A DNA stretch of 64,000 nt from Cliona cf. orientalis. Lineage: Eukaryota > Porifera > Demospongiae > Clionaida > Clionaidae. Location: positions 7,254,001 through 7,318,000 of the forward strand of contig OZ005703.1 in the NCBI GenBank assembly GCA_963930775.1, read 5' to 3'. Positions 18,530 to 30,918 of this stretch are shown here, in pieces (within the stretch, counting starts at the first letter, position 1; every line of letters begins with the position of its first letter). The notes beneath the pieces were generated by a model. That model was not told the DNA's origin, did no database searches, and saw nothing but the letters and a program-made list of their open reading frames with translations. The position numbers were made by a program, and so were the translations under genes.

Positions 18530-20066
18530 CAAGATTGACAGTTTTGTGTGTGTGTGTGTGTGTGTGTGCCTTTCATCCCTCTCTCTCTCCCTCTCTCCCT
18601 CCCCATCCCTCTCCCTCTCCCTCTCTCTCCTCTCTCTCTCCCTCCCTCCCTCCCTTTCTCTCTCCCCATCCCTCTCTCCCTCCCTCTCTCTTTCTCCCTT
18701 TCCCTATTATAGTACTATAATATTATTATAAGCTGAAATGGTTGAGATTGTCAGTATTCAGTAGCGTACAAGACCACATGCTTATTGTGCCTTTGAAATA
18801 CTTTGTGTGGCCACAGAATGGAGTGTACACTTGTGTAGTGACCACTGAAGCATGCCCTACACCTGCGCACATGTACTACCAGTACACACCCATAATTATC
18901 TATCTCTCTCCTTTCTCTCTCTCTCTCTCCCATGCATACTCTTATCACTGGTAGTAGGTAGTAAAAGATAGGAGCCACATGTCTATTGTCATGTGGGTCC
19001 ACATCTGTAGGCCGGAGGGTACTGTTGTAATACTAGAAATAATTTTTTTATCTTAGGGAACTTACTCTAGTGGTATACTATTGTACAGGTGTATACAATC
19101 ACACTGTCAGGAAACTCCAGCACACACAACTTTGTGTTTGCGAAACCTAATCCTAAAATCTGTAATTTAGACAAAAATTAATATTACTTAGTAAGGAATA
19201 AGCAAACCTACTTTGATAGATGCATGCTTATCACTGACAGCTAGTGTACGCAATGATAAGCAAATCTACCATAGCTTCAACTTGTCCCCAGGCCCATTCC
19301 CATTCCAATTCCCCTGCAGATTTCCAGATATCAGATTCCACATCGATTGCTAACAATGTTATTAGTTAGTGACTTGAAAGTGTTATGACCTCTTTGGCCG
19401 CTTTATGCAATTAATTACTCTCAGCTAATTCCACGACCTTGGGCGCCAAACTGGCTCCAAGTATTTATACATACTCCCTTAATAGCGTACAACATAATAA
19501 TTATTGCAATGTACTATACTATATTATTATATATCTGTGCATGCTTGTGTATTTGATTGTTGGCGACTGTAGTAAAGCTTTCATTGGCAGCGCTGGTGTA
19601 ATTATGTGAATAATTTGAATGCCAGAGTGCACGAGTGCACTTAGCTTCGACATTCAGTGGCAACTAGCTTTTAATTGCAACAAACATCAATATCAATTTT
19701 AGTCATTTTAAAATAAAATTTACAACACGAAGATACTCATATGTATGTAATAATAATAATAATGTGAACATTTATACATACGAGATAGTGTGGTGGGGGA
19801 TATTAACTGTTGCTTGCATCAAAGTTAATAATCTGAATCTGTAAATTTTTCGTACATGAACGGACGGATGGATACTGATCAAAATTTGAAAAATCGCGAG
19901 AGAGAGAGAGAAAGAGAGAGGGAGAGAGGGCGTGACAGTTTGACAGAGGGGTGGTACAGAACATGATTATATACATGTAGCCAGATCATGCAACATGCAT
20001 ATAATATACTGAAGTGACTGACAAGGCATGTATCAAAGAAAAACTGAGAACATTAATTTTATTCTG
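18530..20066. other. Convergent intergenic region with pyrimidine-rich repeats
   Basis: This lies between the 3' ends of the MSH1-like gene (plus) and the GPI-type gene (minus). It contains a (TG)n run followed by CTCTCC-rich simple sequence at about 18543-18712 and a smaller CT run near 18905-18930. A GA-rich stretch lies at about 19898-19930. No gene is seen. Confidence 0.6.
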
Positions 20067-22958
20067 CTATGCAAAGTTGAGCAGTATTGCGAGTGCTATA
20101 GAGAGCGCTGTGATGTATCCGGCCACTTGAAGTCTCAACTCTCCTGATGCAAGTCCCCCGACATTTGCCACTCCTTTGCCTTCTTCCTCCTTACCTCCGT
20201 CTCCCGGTATAATTCCATCGATTGTATTAATATCACCAGATCCGAATTCTTCATTGACCGCTCCAGGGCCCGGTTCACCATCCCCACTGCCGTGCTCTTC
20301 AATGGTACTAAGCGAGTTGGTGACACTGAATGTGAACTTGATATTATATTGAGTTGCATTAACTTCGATCTTTGCTCTCCAAGACCTGATGAATTCAGAA
20401 AGCTGTTCGACAGTGTATTTGGACCCTGGTGAACTCCAGTCCGATATCTGGCCAGTGTATCGTACAATTGGATCAGTCATGCACTCGATTTTGTCTTGCT
20501 CAACGAGGTTTTTGGAAGTCTGGCATTTACAGTCGTCTCCAAGAGCAGCGATTAGTTTTGTCCTTACTCCAGTCTTTATACTCTCTTTCAGCTCTTCCTA
20601 CAAAATGTATTGACCACAATTACTCACATTGTTCTGTACTGATCAGGAAAGAATTTTCGAGGCAGTGGAACTAATAGCTATATAGCCATAGCCTGTTTTG
20701 GGTTTTAATCTGCTGCTCTATGTATATTTGAATTATGCTGTTATGCAATCTGCCCTAAGAGAGAGGGCTTGCACAATGTATACCACAGTACAAGTAAGCT
20801 TTCTCTCCCCCCCCCCTCCTCCCCTCCTCCCTCTACTATTGGATTGCTGTGGCTAGCAGAAACCACACTGATAGCGCAGTGACTGTATTATTACTATTGC
20901 CTATGTAGGGCTTCAGGAAATGCTCTTTCAGACATTAAGGCACCAGCAATCTTGCAGAGAGATAGCAGGGACATGGGACAAACAAAAAATCGCTGATTGT
21001 GAAGGTTCCACTAGACTGTACAACAATAAATATGCTCAGGTGTGCATGTTATAATCGATTCCTTGTAGTATAATATTATTTATAGTAAACTTACATTGTA
21101 ACAGCCATGGTTCAGTTTGACCTCACTCTTCATATCCACTACAAATGACACACCTGCAGATAAAGAAGCAATAGTATACCCCTTATGATGTCAATATTAT
21201 AGGATAGCTACACCATACAAGTATAGGAAGCCTGTTATAAATTATTATTATGTCTATGGCAGCTGGCAAGGCAATACTAGTGCAGCACCTTTCCTATACA
21301 GCAAGGTAATTACATTAGTGGTTTAAGTTGCATGCATCAGGTATAGTTTGTTGCTAGGCAATGCTCCAGGTATATGGTTACAAGTATTGCCATGGTGTAC
21401 TGATAAGCTACTAGCTATAGCTCCAAGTCACTGGACCTAAAGTTAATGCCATGCCAATTTAGCTAGGACTACTCTTGGAATACCAGACCATACTATACCA
21501 TGTATATACAGTCAATTGGTTTACAGCATGCAGAGTATACACGCATATAGTGAAGTTTCTCCACATCATAGACTCGTAGTACCAATTGATGTTTATATAA
21601 CTTTGGAACTTTGGCTAAGGCATTGTTGGTATTGTACATTGCGTTGAAAAACAGGAAAGTGTATGGGCCAGATTGGCTAGGGTGCTGGCCTTCCATTACA
21701 GTCTGTATATACAAAGCATGCATGATCATAATGGAAGTAAAACAGAAGAGAGGCTAAAACACATCTTCACTTATGCCAGCATAGCTGTTGCATGGGAGTT
21801 GGCCCAGTAAACAACAGCCATTGTGCACACAGGTCTTGATTATTCAAGAAACAGTGTACACCAATTGATGCATTTTTAACAGCTGCATGTGGGTAGGTGT
21901 GCCTCCATTCAAACAATACATGCATGTCATACCACGTACAGTGTTCTGCAATAGTAACCACTTTATGTGAAGAATGTCATGATGGTTTTATCGTAGCACT
22001 TTGTACCCACACAAATCTGAATCCAATCCTCCCTTAGCGGTTAGGGAGCAGCTCAGATATTCAGTATTCAAATCAGGCTATTTGCACCAGCACGTAATAT
22101 ATTATTACACAAGGCGACTACCAATACCATCGATCCTTGGGATGAGGATGTTATTAGCATAATTATTATATTGTCACAAAGCTTTCTATTTGCAGAGCTC
22201 CAGTTCTTGGATCTATAATAATGGAAGAATGACTCACAAAAATATTATCAGGAACCCAAACCCTGTCACACTAACGTAAAAATTTGGAGTCGTTCATCCA
22301 TATAGATCCCAGTTCTTGAACTGAGATGTTCATGATCACAATTAAGTATGCTAGCTAATGACTCACTGGTCTTTCCTTCTCCAATAATATTAAGGTCTTC
22401 ATCGTCTATTAGAGTATCGTCAGAACCTGCAAGCACACACATCAAATAAAGCATAGCATTCATAAACCTGGAGAAGGAGTATCTTAGTAGAAGTTACAAA
22501 TCATGGCTATGGAATCAATATCATATACAGTACAGTTTACTAGCCAGCCAGGCTCTATATAGGCTCACGCAGTATTTAAATTATAATCAGATGACAATAT
22601 CAACCATACATCAGCCCGGCGATGTACAGCACTGAGCTAACTAGGGCTTCCAACATAGCCTTAGTACAGCCAGGATACAATATAGGCCACACAGCCTCGG
22701 GCACAGGGGCCGATCGAGCTCGATCGTGCGTTTATGAACCTGTAGCTAGCTAGCTATTATATATTATCCTCATTGTTTCATAAACAGTTTGGGTGTCGAT
22801 CTGATAACATTCAAATCGGCGTTGATACCGATCGCGTACGTACAAAGTTGAAACAGTAACCTACCCGGGGCTTGACCAGCTGCAAAGCGGCTGTGTAGCA
22901 TCACCAGCGTTAGCAGTAGTAGTCTCAGAACCGACCTCACTTCAATCGCCAGCTCCAT
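20067..22958 (-). CDS. Secreted, probably GPI-anchored protein with membrane-proximal CxC module
   Basis: Six exons (22958-22865, 22426-22367, 22212-22178, 21702-21525, 21153-21095, 20597-20067) join to an open frame of 318 residues. The third and fourth are less certain, since they use weak donors. The N-terminus is a signal peptide ('LRLLLLTLVMLHSRFAAG'). Exon 5 ends in 'LNHGCYN', and the last exon contains 'DDCKCQT', 'IECMTDP' and 'SEFIRSW', matching in order the NC / CxC / I-x-x-W layout of the receptors at 24.6-39.8 kb. After a Gly/Glu-rich stretch the protein ends in a hydrophobic segment ('ITALSIALAILLNFA') with no cytoplasmic tail, preceded by small residues (GGLASGE). This is typical of a GPI-attachment signal. 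No enzymatic motif is seen. The GPI assignment is inference from composition. Confidence 0.6.
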
Positions 22959-24073
22959 GTTTTTCGACCAGCCTTCCGTCGCGTCTCGTGTGCGTTGGGA
23001 TTGATCGATCGAGCGGACAAACAAAGCGAAATACGTGTGCTGGGGCGCTGCGAGGGTCACTTATAGGGCGCGTTCGGCATCCGCTAATTGAAGCCAATTA
23101 GCGTTATTGGGTTAGTAGTACAAACAATCGTGAAGATCCGGTCCAGTATAGTGTATACAGTAATATCTAGGCAACAGTCGGTACTATCAAGAGTGTACAG
23201 GCTATATATGTAACATATGTGCAGACAAGGAGAAGCTCTTGGTTGGAGAGACGATACCCTATATGAAACCTTTCAGATTCTGAGCAAGCAAGCAAGCACA
23301 CTGGCATGCAATTTAGCATGGCAACAACAGACTGAGCATCGGCTGTGAACATCTGTCATCAACATCCGGCCCGGGTCCCGTCGTCCATGATCAAGAACGT
23401 ACATTTAGACAGTCGGTCGTCGCTACACCGTACAAAGTTTAAGATAACAGTTATGGTGTGCAGTGTAGGTCTTTCACTGTGTGCTTTAGTTTGGTCTGAC
23501 CAACCGGGCTGACTCGATAGACTGACTGCCTTGCAAGCTGTTGCATAAACATACCAAAACATCTTAAAATATCTTTTTTGCATGGAGTTGCTTGTGCAAA
23601 GCCATATAATAGTTAATTTAGCATAGATCGTGGGCCGTACGTGGCGATAGACAAGGAATGAATCTGATGGCGGGAACCTCGGAAAACAAATAATTTTTTA
23701 ATGACCTTAGATTGAGTGTTTTGGTGACTTGATCGATCACGTTCCCTGGCCAAAAGTATAGGACACTTCATCCTTGCAATTATAGTATAATACTGATATT
23801 ACTTATTATTGCAATGGCTAGCATACTATCTGTTGGATCTGTATATATGACATTGTAGGTTTGTGACTTTGATGTGTGATGTTGCATGGTTCATAGCTTT
23901 CCACCGAGGTGTATGTAATGTCTATGGTAACCACATTGCTTCATAATAACCACTTTGCATAGCAATGGAAGTTAGTTGTATAGGCAAACATGTGGTAGAG
24001 CATTCAATCGCATTGTTGCGGTCTCTTTGCATAATATTCAGAGCCTCCATGCCAGGTGCACATGTACACATGT

Positions 24074-24104
<31 letters not shown>

Positions 24105-24632
24105 ATCATATACTCACCCAACTCACCCACACAGAGCTAAATATCAACTCTATAATAATTATACCTACAACAGCTAGTAGAACAAGTATAATAGGAATAC
24201 TTTAATAGTAATATTCAGAGCCTCCATGCAGGTGCACATGTACACGTGTACACACACACGCATACACACCGCCCACTCACTGAATCTCAATTCTACCTAC
24301 AACAGTAGAACAAGTACTTTTAATAGTGTGTGAATGTATAGTACTGTATTACGTTGCAGCATACTGTATAGCTTCTCAGTGATGGCTACTACAATCCAAT
24401 TAGCCAATTGTCACAGGACAAAACACTTATCAAGCATGAGCACAAAGGCGAGAGAAATCAAATTGCTACAGGTGTGGCTGTTGCTTGGTATGTCTATACT
24501 GTCACTACATGACAATGCAACTAACTAATGCTGTCTGACAAAAGATTATAACTGAGGTTGTAATAATATAGCCATAATACTTTAATAAGTCCAAACGAAA
24601 ACAGAGTCGATACCGAAAGGGTGTTGCCTCCA
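22959..24632. other. Intergenic with short CA-repeat duplication
   Basis: This holds the promoter side of the GPI-type gene and the 3' side of the FN3 receptor. A block starting 'atattcagagcctccatg' followed by CA repeats occurs at about 24028-24090 and again at 24212-24262, a local duplication of about 180 bp. No gene is recognised. Confidence 0.6.
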
Positions 24633-27600
24633 TTAGAAACGGTACAGATTCTCGTTCCCACGTCCTCCGCCGGCATAACTCCGACCAGAAGGGTTCTGCT
24701 TGTGAGTGGGTGCAGCGCCACCGGGTGAGAGACCATCTTCCTCCCTCGACCACTGATCGTAGGCCGAATTGCTCTTCATTGCTATGTTGGCTGTACCCTT
24801 GCCTAGTGGCTTTTCCTTCTTCACAGGAGGCAAGTGTGGCGATACTGAAGCCCCTGAAGCTTGTTGGTTCTGTTGCTGTTGGGATAAGGTAGCGGTGGAG
24901 CTTCCAGTATTTTTTTGCAGCGGCAGGAGAGGTCTATTGTATACAGATTAGTGATAAATAAGACAGAGATCAATGAACCATGTACCTTTGCAACGATGTA
25001 ATTATTAAAAGCTGGGAATAAGGAGTGGACATGTATCCAATATTATGTTACTGCATAGTACGTTTTTAATGTGTGTATATTATAGTATGGAATGTTTGTT
25101 CCTAGTGCTGCTTCACTAATTCTATTGGTCCACAGACAAATATGTACTGTGGGAATTCCACGATCGATACTGCTTCCCATAGTAGTAGTATTATAATGTC
25201 ATGCAAGTCTGGCCCTTGGCCATGAGCTTATTGTGATGATAACAAAGCTTTTAAAAATCAGATTAGTACAAGGGCGCCATCGCTCATGCACTACTCCATG
25301 ATCTAACAGTAGGTACGTGATTTTGTCATGTTTTTCGTGCACCCAACTTGTCGGCAGTACACATATGTACCGGAAGGGACAATTCATGTCAGGTTAAGAA
25401 ACAGAATAATCGTGATCGATGACTTCATTTAGTAACAGCTTGAGCTTTTGGCTACCTGCCAGGGACCTACATTCTGCACTTCACTGTTCGATTCAAAGAA
25501 CTTTCACTCACGTTCGAAACAGGTTTTAAATTGAACTGTATTCGAGTCAATTTGTCAAATTAAGAGTTTCTAATTATCATGGTGCTTTCAACTTTCTTGT
25601 GGTAAGAGTTAATTGGTTCAAACCTATCATGTGCACATATTTCCTTAAGTGCCACGGCAACGCGTAGGTGGTACCCAATAAACTAAATGCAGCGCCACAT
25701 GTGTTAGGGTGCACTAGCCATAGTAGTAATACAATCCTCCAGTTGTGATAGCTAGACTCTACATCTGCAGAAGTAGTGGGTATTGGCTTCCATTTGTCGT
25801 CAATCTGAACACATGTCCGCATTCAGACTTCTACACCTATCACGTATACATGCACCAACACATAACAGTCGTCTCCATGCATAATGCATGCAATAATATA
25901 CCTGTTTTGACTACTCCATGCATGCATGCATGTACACATAGCACTAGCGTCTCCCACAGACCATGGGAACGAGACTAAAATTAATTGTAGCACATACTTT
26001 TTCTTTGTTCCAGGACTTTTGGAATCGGTTGTCTCGGCACCACCTTTAGCGCTGGCCTGGCCTACTGCCCCTTGAAGCTTTTGAGCCATAGCCATCACTT
26101 TCGACGCCTGCTGAGATTCCTGCTGCTGTCTCTGTTGCTGCTGATGCTGCTTTTTATTACTCGAGCTCTCTGTTGCCGAAGTAGCAAGCTGCTTTGATAG
26201 TTTAGCATGAGTAGTTTTGGCAGTAGTGGGCTGTGAAGAAGCAGCAGGAGTCAATAGATTCTGTAGTTTAGACTTCACAGCAGTGTGATCTTGCTGTGCC
26301 GGAGCTGCTTTGAGGCTAGTTGGTGCTGCTCCTCCTGATTTTCCGAATTTAGACGAGGGTGAGGAATCGCTCTGATACTGAGCAGCCAACTTGGAGGAAT
26401 TTTCTTTCTTTTGGTGCACTAGTGGTTTGTTTTTCTTAGTAGGTTTGTCGCCTTGCAGCGCTCCAGCTAATTTTTTGAGCTCATTATTCTGTGACTGTTC
26501 TGTAATTTTGGGAAGCTCAGCTTTTGCCTGAAGCTTTTGTTTCTGATGATCTTTACCAGTCGATGTCTGCTGTGGCTGTTTTTGACTTAGGGCGCCATGC
26601 TGTGCTGACTGTGGCTCTCTCTGACCTTTCACCTTGTTAGCATCCCGATGCTCAATGCCTTCAGGAACATCGTATTCAGTGGTCGTTTTTGGTGCAGAGG
26701 GTGCATTTTTTGAAGTTTTTTCTGCTGATGCTGCACTCCCAGGAGCCACCGGTCTTTGCTTTCCTTCCCAGAGAGTATCGGGAACCACATACCCAGATTC
26801 ATCTTCCATCACCTTTTTATCTGAATTTTTGTTTGAATTTTTCTTTTGCTTCTTCTGTTTCGTAGCTTCTTGTTCGCCAGCTTGTACATCATACGTATTA
26901 GCAGCTCTGTGATCTCTACTACCCTCCTTGACATAAAGTCCAACAGGTTCATAGCCAGCTTCAGTGCTCTCCTGATGTAAATTCTCTGTACTTGGGACGT
27001 ATCGTGTAGCTAGTGTCGTGCCCACGCTAGTTGGATCAATTTTTTTCATCATTTTCGCCTTTTTGTCCGGACCACCCCATCGTTTCCACCAGAGAAGCAA
27101 CAATATTATCACTGATCCAACACCAACGGCCAAAATTACGCCGAGTAAAATCCCACCAATCAGAGCTCCTGCTACAGCTCCACCATTACCGCCTGCTGGC
27201 GGTGTAGCGAGATCCAGACACTCATTGCTGGTACGAGAGTTTGTGTGGAGTGGACAGCTTCGATCAAGGCGGAGTTGAATGCCTAGATTACTCACTGTGA
27301 CGTTTGGGGAGGTCCCTGTAATCCACAGCTCAAGTGAGTTCAGTAGGTCCATTCTCCTCGAGGCTGTATCAATAATAGCTCGCAGTAGAATTTTATTCGA
27401 GTACTGGTCCCTTGCATCATCACATTGAATTGAGAGTGGTGTTATGTTACGATTTATGAGATTACAGTTGCACAAGTTCGAGAGTTGTGCTAGTAGATCA
27501 TGGATGATGTCATTTTGTAATGATTCTTTCTGGTCAGCCTATAATATGTATGTATGTATGTATGTGTGTGTGTACGAAGAATTGTGTTGTAGCTAGTTTC

Positions 27601-30181
27601 ATTATGACAATTTGGAAACTCACCGGCCAAAGTGAGCAGTTGTTGATCCCGTTGAACTTTAGCTGGATGAAATCTGCTCCATCCACATCGCTTAGGCTGA
27701 AAGTATGGGGGATATTGGGTGCCACTGCATGATAAGAATCGCATACCAACATTACTGTTTGTAGCATGCATGTCATAATATTATTATGTATTGTCATAGT
27801 ACTGGATGTGTAATATAAATTTAATAGTGACTGTCCCTTTTCTCATTATAGTAGGCCACAAAATTTTATGGTTACTATGTAGCATTAATACTTGCCTGTT
27901 GTAGGAATATACACGTATATGTTGTCTGAATACGGACCACTCCCACCTCCTGTAATGCTGGCGACCTTCACAACATTATATACCGATATGTTGCTATTCG
28001 CTGTGCATGAGAAAAAGTACACATACTGAGTGATACTTAAATTTTAAGTATGCCATTCACAGGATAAACAGTGAATCTGAAAGGCAAACATTTGCCGACT
28101 TCAGGGATCCGGTAACTTAAAGATCTAAATTTAGTACAGGCCTAGAGGTAATGCAAGAGCTAATTCACTAAGCTTTGCAGAAAATGATACCTTGTTATAT
28201 TATGAATGATCCCAAATGTACCTTCAATACTGTTTATCCCACTAGACTATTTAGATTTCTAGTTATGCATGTGTATTCAGTAGTGGCTTTGCATTCCAAA
28301 CTGAAACTAAACCAGTTAAATTTTAAACTATCACCGTAGTGTTTGGGTCATCAATGCCCTTCCTGGTGTAAATAATTCCTGTTAGTGATATAACATTATG
28401 ATGGAACTCTAGTTACGCTGCTAATAACAGTAATTGTTACAGTTGTCGTGGGACTGACTTGCATAAACTGTGGCACAAATGACTCTGATCCTCAGATACT
28501 TGGCTGTAGCTACATACTCAATTCCCCTTGGCAATATTCTGCCGTGATTAGATCAGTACTGTTGTAAATTTTTCAATACACTCTCACAGTCATTGCTACA
28601 AAATGGTCTAGCTATAGACAGAGCTTGATTAGTTCTTTGACTCACAATTTGTGGGCAAATTGATGATTGTGCTGTTGCCAGTTGTATTCCCACACGCTCC
28701 AGCACTGGTATTCCAGCAATACTTGTATGATACGATTGATCCATTGCTAATGACAGGGGGCACCCATGCCACCAAGAGCACTGGGGGTGTGATTGACATT
28801 ATGTGCACTGATACTGAATTTCGTGGAATTTTGGCAGGGACTGCACATGTATATAAAGGAAAAAATTAATTATCGATATTAATGTTTAGTAGCTTTACAT
28901 CTACCATACCTTCTTCAACAGTTTTCGCTTCACGACTAGCTGGATAGCTCCATGGTTCGAATCTAGACCTTCGCACTTGAAGTTCAATTTTATACATTGT
29001 GAAGGGATACAAATAGTTTAGTCTGAAATTATCATCCGGAAATGTATTGTGTAGACTGGTGTTGATATGCTCCCCACTTGGATGCAAACTGATACGAGCT
29101 TGATACTCCCAAAAGGGGTTGGAAGGCACTGTAATTTGAACTGTGACTGATGTTGTATCGCTCATTGTAATGATGAACTCGGGTGGTGGTGGTCCTGAAA
29201 ATTCAATATACAACTCACTATCATTCTCATAGACACTTAATATAGTGTACTAATTTAGCCGCTACCATTATGCTTACTCTGTATATCAGTGATGAAGTCA
29301 ATTGTACTGCTATTCCCAACAATGGAGCTACTCTTTTGGCTAAGGGAGCATGTATAATGGGACGATTCCATCGTAAACCCTTCAACAGTTACAGGACTAG
29401 AGCTGCCACAGAATTCTTTGATGATGGTTGGCACTCGGCCTGCACTTTCGTCAGGAGTGCAGGCCAAGATCACTAAGCTTTCTGTCGAATTCCAAGAGAA
29501 TTGTACATTTGAGAACGTGGTGGTTGTATTGGTGGCTGTGAACCCTTCAGGTGCTGGTGGGACTGTGTATACAAACACATAATAGTTATAAAACTTTAAT
29601 AGTTGGCTATCTTCATTTTATAAACTCTTAATAGTACTATAGTAACAGTTGATTAACAAAGCATATCACCTGACTTACTCTGTCCAGCAACTGATGGTAG
29701 GCATTTCTTGGGGCACAGGTCTTCTGCAGTTTGCCCAGAAGAAGGTGTTGTTGCGAGTGCATCTGTGGTCACAGTGATTGCAAAACACAGCAGCACTGAC
29801 TGTGCATCAACTGCATCGTCATTAACCAAATAGGCATATCCACCGTCGGCACTTCTTGGCTCTATCATGGAGAGCCGTTGAATGACTGAAGACTGTTCAA
29901 GATCAGAGATGATGATAATAGTATTATTATCGAAATGCGGAGATAGTTGGTGGTGCTCCCACTCCACTAACACTGATGTAGCAGATATTCTTGTGAGATT
30001 TGTAACATTTGCACAGTTAGCTTGAGTACCTGAAATAAGTATTCATGATGGCCATGCCATGCATACAGGTGATTGTCAAATCCGTTGACAATATTATTAT
30101 AAGATGCTTACCTTGAATTGAGGACAGGGCACATAAAAGGAGCAGGATAGACCCAATCTTTGTCAGCTGGACTATCATCAT
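24633..30181 (-). CDS. FN3 transmembrane receptor with long tyrosine/YxxP tail
   Basis: Nine exons (30181-30112, 30029-29679, 29562-29278, 29194-28910, 28840-28646, 28000-27896, 27724-27624, 27538-25998, 24933-24633) join to 1077 residues without a stop. A signal peptide ('IGSILLLLCALSSIQG') is followed by a cysteine-bearing N-terminal domain, FN3-type domains (the 'PPAPEGFTATNTT' and 'GPPPPEFIITMSDTT' starts) and the membrane-proximal module ('INNCSLWP', 'LCNCNLINRN', 'LELWITG', 'LDRSCP'). A Gly/Ala/Leu transmembrane helix with a WWKRW stop-transfer comes next. The cytoplasmic tail of more than 400 residues is Lys/Gln/Ser-rich and probably disordered. It contains R-Y-V-P, G-Y-E-P, T-Y-D-V, G-Y-V-V-P-D and E-Y-D-V-P, which are candidate SH2-binding sites, three of them YxxP-type. 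The intron after 27896 uses a GC donor (CAG|GCAAGT). No kinase or phosphatase domain is present, so signalling would need recruited adaptors. Confidence 0.82.
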
Positions 30182-30918
30182 TGGTTGCTAGCTCTCTACT
30201 GATGAACTCTGATCTACTGACGATAACTTTATCGTAGGATGACAATACGGTTATGAGTAGAGTACTATTGCAAACAATGTGAAAGTTTTCCCAATGTCAT
30301 TGAATAACTTATGATCGTACTACAAATTGAATGATCTCGAGTATAGCTTTAACTACATAAATATAATATACTTCTAAAGCTATAGACCATGCAGTTATTA
30401 CTGGACCAAGACTAAGATTCCTCATGTCATGCTTACCAAAACATAACCTTTCCTACACTTGTTTGCCAGAAGATAGGGCAGAAATAAATGAAATGTGTTA
30501 GAAAATTAATTTTTGCCTTATCCTACACATTTCCTGCATGCATGAAATCCATATTTTCATCTAGTGTATAGTATATCAATATCCCAAACAGCAGCTAAAG
30601 TTGAGCTTGCCAAATGTGCCTATATTGAGTCAATTTGAAAGTGTACTGGGCCAGGAATACCTCTGACAGTGTGTGTAGCGTTAATTTTGTTCACTACCAG
30701 TGATATTATATAATTTATGATATATCAAATAATGTGGAGTAATGTATATCATTTCCCAAGGTGTGAAAGTTTTTCTTTCAAGATGTGATGTCTACATTAA
30801 GTAAAAAAATCCACCCACGAACGTGTTACAATATCTATAAACTGTCAGATATCAAAAGCTTCTCTGGTAGCTATCACATGCATGCTGTCCAAAATTCCCA
30901 TTATCATAAACATTTTGT
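30182..30918. other. Intergenic; right part duplicated at 34.1-34.5 kb
   Basis: About 390 bp upstream of 30918 (from about 30530) recurs at about 34110-34489 with scattered changes, as part of the receptor tandem duplication. No gene is seen. Confidence 0.7.

Noticed and set aside
20931-21040. Plus-strand exon-like stretch (MLFQTLRHQQSCRE...) with a GT after CAG
   Set aside because: It falls in an intron of the minus-strand GPI-type gene, no partner exons were found, and the gene's phase is complete without it.
26634-27278. Plus-strand frames opposite the FN3 receptor tail
   Set aside because: They are antisense shadows; the minus frame is continuous and has the domain features.
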